DNA of 64,000 bases, from NCBI RefSeq assembly GCF_000176035.2, contig NC_015675.1:5398001-5462000 (forward strand), read 5' to 3'. Both the position numbers and the translations under genes were made by a program. This document shows positions 25,892 through 34,925 of the stretch, in pieces (within the stretch, counting starts at the first letter, position 1; every line of letters begins with the position of its first letter). Origin of the DNA: Mesorhizobium opportunistum WSM2075. GTDB taxonomy: Bacteria > Pseudomonadota > Alphaproteobacteria > Rhizobiales > Rhizobiaceae. A model generated the notes under the pieces. The model did no database searches and was not told where the DNA came from. It was given only the letters and a program-made list of their open reading frames with translations.

Positions 25892-26601
25892 GCCGCGTTC
25901 CATACACCTTCGCGCAGCAGAAGGGCAGCCGCGGCCGCCTGCTCCGCCTCGCGCTTGGAACGGCCGCTGCCGACTGCCGGCTGAAACGTGCCGACCCTGA
26001 CGCTGACCGTAAACAGCGGGTCGTGGTCCGGCCCCTCGCGGCTGTCGATCTGGTAGGCGGGAACCGCACTCGCCGCCTGATGCGCCCATTCCTGCAATTC
26101 GGTCTTGGCGTCGCGGCGCGCCGCGCCTGAAGCTTGCGAACGCGGCAGCCAATATTTGTGGATGAAAGCCCGCGCCGCCTCCAGCCCACCGTCGAGATAG
26201 AGCACGGCGATCAGCGATTCCAAGGCGTCGGCGCGCAAATTGACGCGCTTGCGCCCATCGAGCCCGCGTATATCCGATCCGGCGCGGATCAAGTCCGGCA
26301 GCCCGATATGTTCAGCAATGTCCGAAAGCGCCTCGGCGTTGACCAGCGCGTTGAGCCGCAGCGACAGCTCGCCTTCCGCCGCATCGGGAAACGCGGCCAG
26401 CAGCATGTCGGCGACGACCAGGCCGAGAACGCGGTCGCCGAGAAACTCGAAGCGCTCGTAATCGATGCCGGCATTGGCCCCACGGGCACTGGCATGCGTG
26501 AGCGCGCGCTGCAGGCGCTGGCGGTCGGCAAAGGCATGGCCCGTGCGTTCCACAAGCGCTTCGGCGAGCGCATCGGCGGTCAGGCGTTTTGCCGCTGCCA
26601 T
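25888..26601 (-). CDS. rnc: ribonuclease III
   Basis: A 237-residue endoribonuclease cleaving double-stranded RNA in rRNA and mRNA processing. The catalytic signature ERFEFLGDRVLGLVVADML is present, as is a C-terminal dsRNA-binding domain (AKTELQEWAHQ through VGSGRSKREAEQAAAAALL). The start at 26601 (MAAAKRLTADAL) is chosen because it follows the lepB stop by two bases; an in-frame start at 26652 would overlap lepB by 49 bases. Confidence 0.94.
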   Translation of the reverse strand: MAAAKRLTADALAEALVERTGHAFADRQRLQRALTHASARGANAGIDYERFEFLGDRVLGLVVADMLLAAFPDAAEGELSLRLNALVNAEALSDIAEHIGLPDLIRAGSDIRGLDGRKRVNLRADALESLIAVLYLDGGLEAARAFIHKYWLPRSQASGAARRDAKTELQEWAHQAASAVPAYQIDSREGPDHDPLFTVSVRVGTFQPAVGSGRSKREAEQAAAAALLLREGVWNAA

Positions 26602-26603
26602 CC

Positions 26604-27353
26604 CTAATTGACGAAGTGGAACAGGCGCGACGCGCGCATCAGCGACGGCCATTTCCAGATTTCGAGTGGGCTTGCCTTGCCGGCGATCGAGAAGAAAACG
26701 AGATTGGCGCGGCCAACCAGGTTTTCCGCCGGAACATAGCCGACCGTGAAACGACTGTCGGCGGAGTTGTCCCGGTTGTCGCCCATCATGAAATAATGGC
26801 CGGGCGGCACGTCGAATTCGCGGGTGTTGTCGCCGATCGAATTCGGCGACAGGTCCAGCGTGTCGTAGCTGACACCATTAGGCAGGGTCTCACGATAGAC
26901 GTCGATCGGATAATCCTTTTCCGTGACGTCGGGATTATCGATCTGGCCGGTCTTCACACGCGGCACGCCCACGCCATTGATGAACAACTGGCCGTCCTTC
27001 ATCTGGATCTTGTCGCCGGGCAGGCCGACCACGCGCTTGATGTAGTCAACGGAAGGGTCCGGCGGGAACTTGAACACCACGACATCGCCGCGCTTGGGCT
27101 CGGAGCCCCAGATGCGGCCAGAAAAAATATCGGGGCCGAAAGGCAGCGAATAGCGCGAGTAGCCGTAGGACCACTTGGTGACGAACAGATAGTCGCCTTC
27201 CAGGAGCGTCGGCCGCATCGATCCCGATGGGATCGAAAAGGGCTGGAACAAGAGCGTGCGGATGACCAGGGCGAGCAAAAGCGCCTGGACGACGACGCTG
27301 ACGGTTTCGCCAAGCCCGCCGGATTTCTTCTGGGATTTATCAGCCACGCTCAT
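26604..27353 (-). CDS. lepB: signal peptidase I
   Basis: A 249-residue inner-membrane peptidase that removes signal peptides from secreted proteins. One N-terminal membrane helix (VVVQALLLALVIRTLLFQ) is followed by the catalytic Ser in PSGSMRPTLLEGDYL and Lys in YIKRVVGLPGD; the later GDNRDNSADSR motif is also present. The start at 27353 follows the usual N-terminus; the frame remains open upstream. It forms a run with acpS and rnc. Confidence 0.94.
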   Translation of the reverse strand: MSVADKSQKKSGGLGETVSVVVQALLLALVIRTLLFQPFSIPSGSMRPTLLEGDYLFVTKWSYGYSRYSLPFGPDIFSGRIWGSEPKRGDVVVFKFPPDPSVDYIKRVVGLPGDKIQMKDGQLFINGVGVPRVKTGQIDNPDVTEKDYPIDVYRETLPNGVSYDTLDLSPNSIGDNTREFDVPPGHYFMMGDNRDNSADSRFTVGYVPAENLVGRANLVFFSIAGKASPLEIWKWPSLMRASRLFHFVN

Positions 27354-27431
27354 GTCGTCCTCGATTGTGCGTTGGATGGTATAGAGTCTCGGCGCGCGCT
27401 GGGCAACGTCAATGCCGGTCGTCAGAGGCAA

Positions 27432-27845
27432 TCAATGTGGCGCTTCTTCGACGGGCAACGCTTCGATGATCACAAAGGCTTGAGCGAGCGGGAAATCATC
27501 CGTGATGGTGAGGTGGATCGCCGCGCGATGTCCCCGAGGCAGGATCTTTTCCAGCCGCGCCAGTGCGCCGCCAGTCAGCGCCATCGTCGGCGCCCCGCTT
27601 GGCAGGTTGACGACACCCATGTCGCGCCAGAAGACGCCTTGCGCCAGACCCGTTCCCAAGGCCTTGGCGCAAGCCTCCTTGGCAGCGAAGCGCTTGGCGT
27701 AGGAGGCCGCGCGGGCGCGCCGGTTTTCCGAACGCGCCTGTTCGACCTCGGTGTAGATTCTCTGGATGAGGCGCTGGCCGTGGCGCTCCAGCGACTTCTC
27801 GATGCGCCTGATATCGATCAGGTCACTGCCGATGCCAATGATCAT
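27432..27845 (-). CDS. acpS: holo-[acyl-carrier-protein] synthase
   Basis: A 137-residue enzyme that transfers 4'-phosphopantetheine from CoA to acyl carrier protein. The N-terminal [20 protein letters not shown] has the Mg-binding Asp and [16 protein letters not shown] the second motif. Its start overlaps the stop of the DUF2062 gene by four bases. The 78 bases to lepB hold no gene. Confidence 0.94.
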   Translation of the reverse strand: MIIGIGSDLIDIRRIEKSLERHGQRLIQRIYTEVEQARSENRRARAASYAKRFAAKEACAKALGTGLAQGVFWRDMGVVNLPSGAPTMALTGGALARLEKILPRGHRAAIHLTITDDFPLAQAFVIIEALPVEEAPH

Positions 27846-28441
27846 CGTGCGGCGGAGCCGATGCTTCCCGTGGGATGGGACGATTGGCCATGACGGCGTG
27901 CGCGCTCGGCAAGGCGCTTGCGACGCTGTTCGCGGAAAGCGTTCATGCCCCAGCGCGTGATGCCGTAGAACAAGAGGCCAAACACCAGCCCGAGCGGCAC
28001 GGCGCCGATCAGCATTGGTTCCAGCACGGGGTGCCACAGCTTCGCAAACGAAAGCGTATGCATCATGTCGCCCAGTTGCGCAGGCGGTCCGTGCCTGGGC
28101 AGACGCTCATGCAGGATCAGCTTGCCGGTTTCCCAGGACGCGCCCCACAACAGGGGAAAGGTCAACGGATTGCCGAAGAAAACCGCGCCGAGGGCGGCTG
28201 CCACCAGATTGCCGGCGATCAGCCAGCACACGATAGCGGCAATGGCGAAATGGAAGCCCACCGGGAAAAACGATGCAAAGACGCCGGCGGCGACCCCGGC
28301 CGCCACAGCGTGCGGCGTGGCCTTCAGCCGCAGGATGCGCTTGGAGAAATACTGGAGCGAGCGTGAAAACGAGCGGCGCGGCCACAGATAGGTACGCACC
28401 CGCTCGAGAAGACCATCCGGCTTGCGGCGACGAAAAAGCAC
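27842..28441 (-). CDS. DUF2062 membrane protein
   Basis: A 199-residue inner-membrane protein of unknown function. The DUF2062 region is seen from [20 protein letters not shown] through [20 protein letters not shown], with two or three hydrophobic helices and a basic cytoplasmic tail ([16 protein letters not shown]). It starts with GTG at 28441 after AGGAAA. Overlap with acpS marks it as the first gene of the acpS-lepB-rnc-era transcript. Confidence 0.83.
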   Translation of the reverse strand: MLFRRRKPDGLLERVRTYLWPRRSFSRSLQYFSKRILRLKATPHAVAAGVAAGVFASFFPVGFHFAIAAIVCWLIAGNLVAAALGAVFFGNPLTFPLLWGASWETGKLILHERLPRHGPPAQLGDMMHTLSFAKLWHPVLEPMLIGAVPLGLVFGLLFYGITRWGMNAFREQRRKRLAERARRHGQSSHPTGSIGSAAR

Positions 28442-28704
28442 TCTTTCCTATTCCCGATAACGTACAGCTTACATACCGGCTGCTTCCAGCCCGGCTTCGA
28501 CCGCCATATCTTGCGCTTTGCGGCCGCCTAAAGGCAATCGCGACTTTGATATAGCCATGCGCACCCCCGACAACAACCGAATGCCATCTGAACTGCGGCC
28601 ATACAGCCTATAATCCTGGTAAGGTTCGCGTCCTCCAACACCGGACAATCACGGCGAATTTGAGAAGGGCGTCGGCTTTTTGTCGCAGCCCAATGCTTGC
28701 GATC

Positions 28705-29106
28705 CTACCGCAGGTATTCGCTGACCTCGACAAGGTTGCCGTCGGGGTCGCGGAAATAGACCGACATCATCGGGCCGCGGGCGCCGGTGCGTTCGACCGG
28801 CCCCAGTTCCACCACCACATTGTTTGCCTCGAGACTGGCGATGACTTCGCCGAGCGGGCGATCGGTGATCAGGCAGAAATCGCCGGATCCGGCCGTCGGC
28901 AACCTAGCCTTCGGTTCGAAAGTGCGACCGATCTCGTGGACATTGATCTTCTGGTTGCCAAAAGCCAGCGCTGTCGGCTGGCCCGGCGTATCGATGCGCT
29001 CAAAACCCAGCACGCGCTGATAAAAGGCGCAGGTCGCGTCGAGCGACGCCACCGTCAACACGAAATGATCGATCCCAACGATCATCGCCGATCTGTTTTC
29101 ATCCAT
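28705..29106 (-). CDS. VOC-family (glyoxalase/dioxygenase fold) protein
   Basis: A 133-residue vicinal-oxygen-chelate protein: IDHFVLTVASLDATCAFYQR begins the fold and YFRDPDGNLVEVSEYL ends it, with metal-ligand candidates His in DHF, His in INVHEIG and Glu in VEVSEY. The start at 29106 is chosen because GGGAGG lies six bases before it; ATG 29085 is the alternative. Both the ribosome binding site and the start codon lie inside a palindromic repeat (29103-29147). Substrate unknown; the gene is not part of the canonical cluster as I know it. Confidence 0.82.
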   Translation of the reverse strand: MDENRSAMIVGIDHFVLTVASLDATCAFYQRVLGFERIDTPGQPTALAFGNQKINVHEIGRTFEPKARLPTAGSGDFCLITDRPLGEVIASLEANNVVVELGPVERTGARGPMMSVYFRDPDGNLVEVSEYLR

Positions 29107-29207
29107 GTCATCCTCCCAAAACCGCTGCACATCTTTGGGCGACATGCACCGTTTGTTTTCATGCATGTCGTCCTTCCCAAAACCGCTGCACACTTTGGGC
29201 GACATGC
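29103..29207. repeat. two tandem copies of a two-tier palindromic repeat
   Basis: Copy A spans 29103-29147 and copy B 29163-29207, with a 60-base period. Copy B has outer stem GCATGTCG/CGACATGC (29163-29170, 29200-29207), a five-base one-sided bulge and inner stem CCCAAA/TTTGGG (29176-29181, 29194-29199) around a 12-base loop. Copy A differs mainly in its left outer arm. A third copy precedes dapA. They lie between the VOC gene and pyrE. Confidence 0.85.
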
Positions 29208-29211
29208 ACGG

Positions 29212-29790
29212 TCAGATGTTGCGGCTGCCGGGCTTGACTGCCGGTATGGCGGCAAGCTCCGGCGGCAGCCGGTCCGCGGGATAGGCCGGGACCTCATACT
29301 CGGCCAACGCGATCAGCGGCACGCCGACATGGGTCTTGCCGGCCGAACGGTCGATGATGCAGGCGGCGGCGACCACTTCGGCGCCAAGCTCGCGCAAGCA
29401 GTCGATGGTTTCGCGGATCGACAGGCCGGTGGTGACGATGTCCTCGACAATGACGACACGCGCGCCGCGCGCGATCTCGAAGCGACGCAAGCGGAACTCG
29501 CCCCCTTCCCGCTCGACCCAGATCGCCGGCACGCCGAGATGGCGCGAGGTCTCGTAGGCCGGGATCAGGCCACCGATCGCCGGGCCGACGACATAGTCGA
29601 TCTTGCCCGGCACCGCCGCGCGGATCTTTGTCGCCAGCGCCTTGCACAGCCGCTCGGTCTTGTCGGCGTGCATGAACACGCGCGCCTTCTGCAGGAAAAC
29701 CGGGCTGCGCAAGCCGGACGTCAAGATGAAATGCCCCTCCAGAACAGCACCCGCCTCGCGGAAAATGCCCAGCACTTCATCGGTGTTCAT
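29212..29790 (-). CDS. pyrE: orotate phosphoribosyltransferase
   Basis: A 192-residue enzyme making orotidine monophosphate from orotate and PRPP. The PRPP-binding loop is seen in [20 protein letters not shown] at about residues 111-130, with [20 protein letters not shown] at the N-terminus and [19 protein letters not shown] in the middle. It lies between rsh and a VOC gene. A heptamer repeat separates it from rsh and a palindromic repeat follows its stop within five bases. Confidence 0.93.
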   Translation of the reverse strand: MNTDEVLGIFREAGAVLEGHFILTSGLRSPVFLQKARVFMHADKTERLCKALATKIRAAVPGKIDYVVGPAIGGLIPAYETSRHLGVPAIWVEREGGEFRLRRFEIARGARVVIVEDIVTTGLSIRETIDCLRELGAEVVAAACIIDRSAGKTHVGVPLIALAEYEVPAYPADRLPPELAAIPAVKPGSRNI

Positions 29791-29803
29791 TGTTCGCTCC
29801 AGT

Positions 29804-29940
29804 GAGTAGTGAGTAGTCAGTAGTCAATAGTCATTAGTCAGTAGTCAGTAGTCAGTAGTCATTAGTGAGTAGATGGTAGAGGGTAGAGGGTAGAGGGCAG
29901 AGCACCTCCTTCACCATTCACTACTCACTACTCACTATCA
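29804..29940. repeat. heptanucleotide tandem repeat with inverted tail
   Basis: Fourteen consecutive 7-base units run from 29804 to 29901. They begin as GAGTAGT/CAGTAGT, vary to CATTAGT and CAATAGT, and grade into GGGTAGA. After about 15 bases, 29917-29940 reads as the reverse complement of the first units (ACTACTC), so transcripts could fold back. The last bases include the rsh stop codon. It fills the whole gap between pyrE and rsh. Confidence 0.85.
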
Positions 29941-32166
29941 CCCATTCACACGCCGTGCATCGCTGACGCTCGAATTGTCCTTGAGCTGCGACAGCAGCCG
30001 GTTGAGATGCTTCAGATCCCAGACCTCGAGATCGATCAGCATTTCGGTGAAGTCGGGCGCCGTGCGCACCATCGACAGCGTATGGATGTTGGCGTCGTTG
30101 GAAGCAACGACCTGGGCGATGTCGGCGAGCGATCCCGGCGCGTTGATAGCGGTGACCGAGACGCGTGCGGGAAACCGCTCCTTGGTGCGTTCGTCAATGT
30201 CCCAGCGCACGTCGATCCAGCGCTCGGGCTGGTCGTCGAAGGCCTGCAGCGCCGGCGACTGGATCGGATAGATGGTAATGCCGGTGCCCGGCTGGACGAT
30301 GCCGACGATGCGGTCGCCAGGCACGGCGCCTTCCGGCGCGAAACGCACCGGTAGATCGCCGCGCACGCCGCGGATCGGAACTGCGCCGTCGCGCGGCTGG
30401 TCCTTGTCCTTGCGCGCGGCGCGGCCCGGTATCTGGAACAGCATGCCGGCGGCGTTGCGGATCTTCGACCAACCCTCCTCGCGCTGTTTGGGCGCTGCCG
30501 GCGTGACACGCTCGTCCTTGTAGTCGGGGAACACCGCCTTCATGACGTCGGTCGAGGCCAGTTCGCCGCGACCGACCGAGGCCAGGACATCCTCGATGTC
30601 CTTGCGTGCCAGCCTGTGCAGCACCGGCTTCAGGCTATCCTTGGTGAAAGTCTTGCCGGCCCGTTCGAAGGCCCGCTCCAGAATGCGCGCGCCAAGGCCC
30701 GAATACTGCTTGCGGATGGCATTCTTGGTGGCCCGGCGGATGGCGGCACGCGCCTTGCCGGTGACGACGACGGATTCCCAGGCGGCGGGGGGCACCTGCG
30801 CCTTGGAGCGGATGATCTCGACCTCGTCGCCATTCTTCAGTTCCGTCATCAGCGGCATGATGCGGCCGTTGACCTTGGCACCGACGCAAGTGTCGCCGAC
30901 ATCGGTGTGCACCGCGTAGGCGAAATCGATGGGCGTGGCGCCGCGCGGCAACGCAATCAGCATGCCCTTCGGCGTGAAACAGAACACCTGGTCCTGGAAC
31001 AGCTCCAGCTTGGTGTTTTCGAGGAAATCCTCGGGATTGTCGCCTTCGGCGAGTTGCTCGATGGTGCGCCGCAGCCAGGCATAGGCGTTGGTTTCCTTCG
31101 AGATCGCGGGAGCGGCACCGTTCACCTTGCCGCCGGTATCCTTGTAGATGGAATGGGCGGCGACGCCGTATTCGGCGATCTTGTTCATCTCGCGGGTGCG
31201 GATCTGCAGTTCGACACGCTGGCGCGAAGGGCCGACGATGGTGGTGTGGATCGAGCGGTAGTCGTTCTGCTTCGGCGTCGAGATGTAATCCTTGAAGCGG
31301 CCGGGAACCATCGACCATGTGGTGTGGATGGCGCCGAGCGCGCGATAGCAATCCTCAACCGTATCGACGACGACGCGGAAGCCGAAAATGTCGGACAGTT
31401 GCTCGAAGGACAGGGCCTTGGCCTCCATCTTGCGGAACACCGACCACGGCTTTTTCTGGCGGCTTTTGACGCCAGCATTGATCGCATGCTTCTCGAACAG
31501 CGTAGACAGCGCCTTTTCAATGTCGGTCAGCACGCCCTTGTTGCGCTCGAAGATCTCGGCAAGCCGTGCGGTGACGGCGCGATAGGCTTCCGGATTGATG
31601 AAGCGGAAGGCGATCTCTTCCAACTCCTCGCGCATGCCTTGCATGCCCATGCGCCCGGCCAGCGGCGCATAGATGTCCATGGTCTCCTCGGCGATGCGCA
31701 GGCGCTTGGCCTCCGGCATATGGTCGAGGGTGCGCATGTTGTGCAGGCGGTCGGCGAGCTTGACCAGAAGCACGCGGACATCCTCCGAGATGGCCAGCAG
31801 CAGCTTGCGCAGGTTTTCCGCCTGCTCGGCCTTCTTCGACACCAGGTCCAGCTTCTTAAGCTTGGTCAGGCCCTCGACCAGCTTGCCCATTTCCGGGCCG
31901 AACAGATCGTCGATCTCGGCCCGCGTCGCCGTGGTGTCCTCGATGGTGTCATGCAGCAGGGCGACCGCGATGGTCGCCTCGTCCATGTGCATTTCGGTGA
32001 GGATCGCCGCGACTTCGAGCGGATGCGAAAAATAGGGATCGCCGGAAGCGCGCTTCTGGTGGCCATGCTTCTGCATGGCATAGACGTAAGCCTTGTTGAG
32101 CAATGCCTCGTTGACGTCAGGCTTGTAGCGCTGAACGCGCTCGACAAGCTCATACTGACGCATCAT
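29938..32166 (-). CDS. rsh: bifunctional (p)ppGpp synthetase/hydrolase (RelA/SpoT homologue)
   Basis: A 742-residue Rsh enzyme, the main stringent-response regulator in alphaproteobacteria. The hydrolase HD domain is intact (YFSHPLEVAAILTEM; LLHDTIEDT; VKLADRLHNMRTL), as is the synthetase (FGFRVVVDTVEDCYRALGAI; DYISTPKQNDYRSIHTT). A TGS domain (FCFTPKGMLIALPRGATPID) and a C-terminal ACT domain (VTAINAPGSLADIAQVVAS) follow. Start codons ATG 32166 and 32163 are adjacent. It lies downstream of rpoZ, the conserved order. Its stop codon is embedded in the heptamer repeat's inverted tail. Confidence 0.95.
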   Translation of the reverse strand: MMRQYELVERVQRYKPDVNEALLNKAYVYAMQKHGHQKRASGDPYFSHPLEVAAILTEMHMDEATIAVALLHDTIEDTTATRAEIDDLFGPEMGKLVEGLTKLKKLDLVSKKAEQAENLRKLLLAISEDVRVLLVKLADRLHNMRTLDHMPEAKRLRIAEETMDIYAPLAGRMGMQGMREELEEIAFRFINPEAYRAVTARLAEIFERNKGVLTDIEKALSTLFEKHAINAGVKSRQKKPWSVFRKMEAKALSFEQLSDIFGFRVVVDTVEDCYRALGAIHTTWSMVPGRFKDYISTPKQNDYRSIHTTIVGPSRQRVELQIRTREMNKIAEYGVAAHSIYKDTGGKVNGAAPAISKETNAYAWLRRTIEQLAEGDNPEDFLENTKLELFQDQVFCFTPKGMLIALPRGATPIDFAYAVHTDVGDTCVGAKVNGRIMPLMTELKNGDEVEIIRSKAQVPPAAWESVVVTGKARAAIRRATKNAIRKQYSGLGARILERAFERAGKTFTKDSLKPVLHRLARKDIEDVLASVGRGELASTDVMKAVFPDYKDERVTPAAPKQREEGWSKIRNAAGMLFQIPGRAARKDKDQPRDGAVPIRGVRGDLPVRFAPEGAVPGDRIVGIVQPGTGITIYPIQSPALQAFDDQPERWIDVRWDIDERTKERFPARVSVTAINAPGSLADIAQVVASNDANIHTLSMVRTAPDFTEMLIDLEVWDLKHLNRLLSQLKDNSSVSDARRVNG

Positions 32167-32299
32167 GGGCGGAATCTCTCGGCGATGAAATGAATCATGC
32201 GCCGCACTGCTGTACGGCGCATGTCATAGATAACCACGAAACTGCCAGGACGGAAGTGCGGAAGATTATTCCAGCACCCCCCGGAACAGAAGCTCGCTC

Positions 32300-32701
32300 T
32301 TAGTAGTCGTCGCTCTTTTCCGGCGGCACCAGACCCTCGATGCCGGCCAGCAGGTCTTCCTCGGTCATCCGGTCGAACGTGACATTCTCCTCGGCGTCGT
32401 CGGTGTCGGCGGCCGCAACGGCACCGCCGGTCTGGTCGGCGATCACTTCGCCATCGGCCTCGGGCTCATCGACCTCGACATGCTTCTGCAGCGAGTGGAT
32501 CAGATCTTCCTTGAGATCGTCGGGCGACAGCGTCTCATCGGCGATCTCGCGCAAGGCGATGACCGGGTTCTTGTCGTTGTCGCGCGGCACGGTGATCTGC
32601 GCGCCCTGGCTGATCTGGCGAGCGCGGTGGCCGGCAAGCAGCACCAGCTCGAAGCGGTTGTCGACCTTGTCGATGCAATCTTCAACGGTTACGCGGGCCA
32701 T
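32300..32701 (-). CDS. rpoZ: RNA polymerase omega subunit
   Basis: A 133-residue omega subunit, which promotes assembly of RNA polymerase and forms part of the ppGpp site in some bacteria. [20 protein letters not shown] and [15 protein letters not shown] are the conserved N-terminal parts; [16 protein letters not shown] follows, with an acidic C-terminal extension. It begins the rpoZ-rsh unit. Confidence 0.94.
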   Translation of the reverse strand: MARVTVEDCIDKVDNRFELVLLAGHRARQISQGAQITVPRDNDKNPVIALREIADETLSPDDLKEDLIHSLQKHVEVDEPEADGEVIADQTGGAVAAADTDDAEENVTFDRMTEEDLLAGIEGLVPPEKSDDY

Positions 32702-33037
32702 GGATTGCCCCTTTCATGCCTGGATTTGACGGAAAACAGGCGCGGTCCATAACCCGAACGCCGCCGAAATACAAGCTTCTTGGCAATGGCGGCGCTATTG
32801 GGCGCTCAATCCCCTGTTTAGACATTGGATTTGGCAAAGTCGGGGGATTTGGCAAAGTCGGGCCGCCCCCTTCGTTCGGCGATCACAATTGCTTGCAGTG
32901 GCCCATCACGCCTTGGATTGCCACCAAACTGGCGTTATCTCGGATGGACAAGGTCAGCCGGTTTATTATGAGCCTGACCGATAGTCGCTACCGCATTTCG
33001 TTTAGACGGCCCGCATTTTCGAAAAGGAATATTTTCC
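32702..33037. other. intergenic region between rpoZ and the NYN gene, with an 18-base tandem duplication
   Basis: No gene is visible in these 336 bases, which must carry the divergent promoters of rpoZ and the NYN gene. A perfect 18-base sequence beginning GGATTTGGC is repeated once in tandem (32827-32844 and 32845-32862). Confidence 0.5.
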
Positions 33038-33619
33038 ATGTTCGACCCTCGTGAAAAAATCGCCCTGTTCATCGACGGTGCCAATCTCTACGCCACGTCG
33101 CGGGCGCTCGGCTTCGACATCGACTATCGCAAGCTCTTGTCGAGCTTCCAGAAGCGCGGCTATCTCCTGCGCGCCTATTATTACACGGCGCTGGTGGAGG
33201 ATCAGGAATACTCGTCGATCCGCCCCTTGATCGACTGGCTCGACTATAACGGCTTCAAGGTGGTCACCAAACCCGCCAAGGAATTCACCGACTCGACCGG
33301 CCGCCGCAAGATCAAGGGCAATATGGACATCGAGCTCACGGTCGACGCGCTGGAGCTCGCCGATGTCGTCGACCACTATGTCATCTTTTCCGGCGACGGC
33401 GACTTCCGCACGCTGGTCGAGGCGCTGCAGCGGCGTGGCCGCAAGGTGTCGATCGTCTCGACCATGGCCTCGCAGCCGCCGATGATATCGGACGACCTGC
33501 GCCGCCAGGCCGACCATTTCATCGACCTGGTGACGCTGAAGAACGAGGTCGGACGCGATCCCTCGGAGAGGCCCGTGCGCCGGCCCGAGCCGGCCGAAGT
33601 CGACGAGGACGACTACTGA
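33038..33619 (+). CDS. NYN domain (LabA/DUF88-like) protein
   Basis: A 193-residue protein with a PIN-like NYN nuclease fold. Conserved acidic residues are visible: Asp in IALFIDGANLYATSRALGFD, Asp in KGNMDIELTVDALELA and the GDGDF in VIFSGDGDFRTLVEAL. The family is predicted to cleave RNA, but activity is unproven for most members. It is divergent from rpoZ and 11 bases upstream of the uracil-DNA glycosylase gene. Confidence 0.88.
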   Translation: MFDPREKIALFIDGANLYATSRALGFDIDYRKLLSSFQKRGYLLRAYYYTALVEDQEYSSIRPLIDWLDYNGFKVVTKPAKEFTDSTGRRKIKGNMDIELTVDALELADVVDHYVIFSGDGDFRTLVEALQRRGRKVSIVSTMASQPPMISDDLRRQADHFIDLVTLKNEVGRDPSERPVRRPEPAEVDEDDY

Positions 33620-33630
33620 GGCCGGTCGCC

Positions 33631-34287
33631 TTGACGGCCCTTTCCGCTTCCGAGCCGGACCGCGACTGCCCGCTCTGTCCACGGCTGCACGACTTCATCG
33701 CCGAATGGCGGCAGCGCGAGCCGTCCTGGTTCAACGCGCCGGTACCGACTTTCTTGCCGCCGGAAGGTGACGCCGCGGTTCGATTGCTGATCGTCGGGCT
33801 GGCGCCCGGCCTGCGCGGCGCCAACCGCACCGGGCGTCCCTTCACCGGCGACTATGCCGGCGACCTGCTCTACTCGACGCTGATCGCGCACGGTTTTGCA
33901 CGTGGCGAGTTCAAGGCGCGGCCCGATGACGGTCTGGAGCTTGTCGGCACGGCGATCACCAATGCGGTGCGCTGCGTGCCGCCGGAGAACAAACCCGTGG
34001 GCGCCGAGATCGCCACTTGCCGGACGTTCCTGGTGCCGACGATCGCCCGCTTCCCCAATTTGCGCGCCGTGCTCGCACTGGGATCGATCGCCCACCAGTC
34101 GACGGTCCGCGCGCTGGGCGGGCGTGTCGCCGCCTACCCTTTCAAGCATGGCGGACAATTGCCGGCCGGCGGCATCACGCTGTTTTCCAGCTATCACTGC
34201 TCTCGGTACAACACCAATACGGGTGTGTTGACGGAAGCGATGTTCGTCAGGGTGTTCAGCGAGATCGCGGAATTCCTGGAGAATTGA
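33631..34287 (+). CDS. type 5 uracil-DNA glycosylase (UdgB-like)
   Basis: A 218-residue uracil-DNA glycosylase of family 5. Motif A is LLIVGLAPGLRGANRTGRPF and motif B is in SSYHCSRYNTNTGVLTEAMF; cysteines in DCPLCPRLHDF, RCVPPENKP and TCRTFLVP could bind the iron-sulfur cluster. It begins with TTG at 33631, since no ATG precedes the first Cys pair. The family removes uracil and hypoxanthine from DNA. It is probably co-transcribed with the NYN gene. Confidence 0.88.
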   Translation: MTALSASEPDRDCPLCPRLHDFIAEWRQREPSWFNAPVPTFLPPEGDAAVRLLIVGLAPGLRGANRTGRPFTGDYAGDLLYSTLIAHGFARGEFKARPDDGLELVGTAITNAVRCVPPENKPVGAEIATCRTFLVPTIARFPNLRAVLALGSIAHQSTVRALGGRVAAYPFKHGGQLPAGGITLFSSYHCSRYNTNTGVLTEAMFVRVFSEIAEFLEN

Positions 34288-34321
34288 GGTCACCGTGGGG
34301 CCGCAGGTCTTCGGCACCGAC

Positions 34322-34795
34322 TCACACCGGCAGCAGGGCATCCGGTTTCACGTCGCCGATCGAGGCATAGGTATGTGTCTCCTTCACTCCGGGAAGCGGC
34401 AGGATCACGCGCTTGAGAAAGTCCTGGTAGTCGGACATCTCGGCAATGCGCGCCTTCACCAGATAGTCGAAGCCACCGACGACCATATGGCATTCCAGAA
34501 CCTCGGGCGCCTTGGCCACGGCTTCGGCGAAGCGGTCGAAGATATGCGGAGCCGTGTGATCGAGCCGCACCTCGATGAAGACAAGCGTGCCGCGGCCAAT
34601 CTTTGCCGGATTGAGCACGGCCCTGACGGCGGTGATGAAACCATCGCGGAACAGGCGTTTCACCCGCTGGCTGGTGCCGGTCGGCGACAAGCCGACGCGC
34701 GCCGCCAGATCGAGCGTGGTGCGGCGTCCGTCTTCCTGCAGCAGCCGCAGCAGACTGCGATCGATAGCGTCGAGTTCGCCTGATTCAAGATTCAC
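34322..34795 (-). CDS. Lrp/AsnC-family transcriptional regulator
   Basis: A 157-residue regulator with an N-terminal helix-turn-helix (LDAIDRSLLRLLQEDGRRTT; LAARVGLSPTGTSQRVKRL) and a C-terminal ligand-binding RAM domain (VLECHMVVGGFDYLVKARIA). It is divergent from an EamA transporter 130 bases away, which suggests it controls amino acid or metabolite export by that gene. The ligand is unknown. Confidence 0.9.
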   Translation of the reverse strand: MNLESGELDAIDRSLLRLLQEDGRRTTLDLAARVGLSPTGTSQRVKRLFRDGFITAVRAVLNPAKIGRGTLVFIEVRLDHTAPHIFDRFAEAVAKAPEVLECHMVVGGFDYLVKARIAEMSDYQDFLKRVILPLPGVKETHTYASIGDVKPDALLPV

Positions 34796-34925
34796 GTTCC
34801 AACTGGCCCATTTGCGCGAATTTCACTCAACTACCAGGAAATTAACATATTCAATCGCCGGTTTCCCCGCAATATCCTGCGCTTATGCCGCAACAGTCAA
34901 ACTGTCCGGCGGTGATGTTTTATGG

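Noticed and set aside
29107..29205. N-terminal extension of the VOC protein with repeated MSPK...VQRFW-like segments
   Set aside because: The repeated peptide is simply two tandem DNA repeats read through; the fold starts at MIVGIDHF.
29804..29940. CRISPR-like repeat array
   Set aside because: The units are 7 bases long, contiguous and without spacers, and no cas genes are present.
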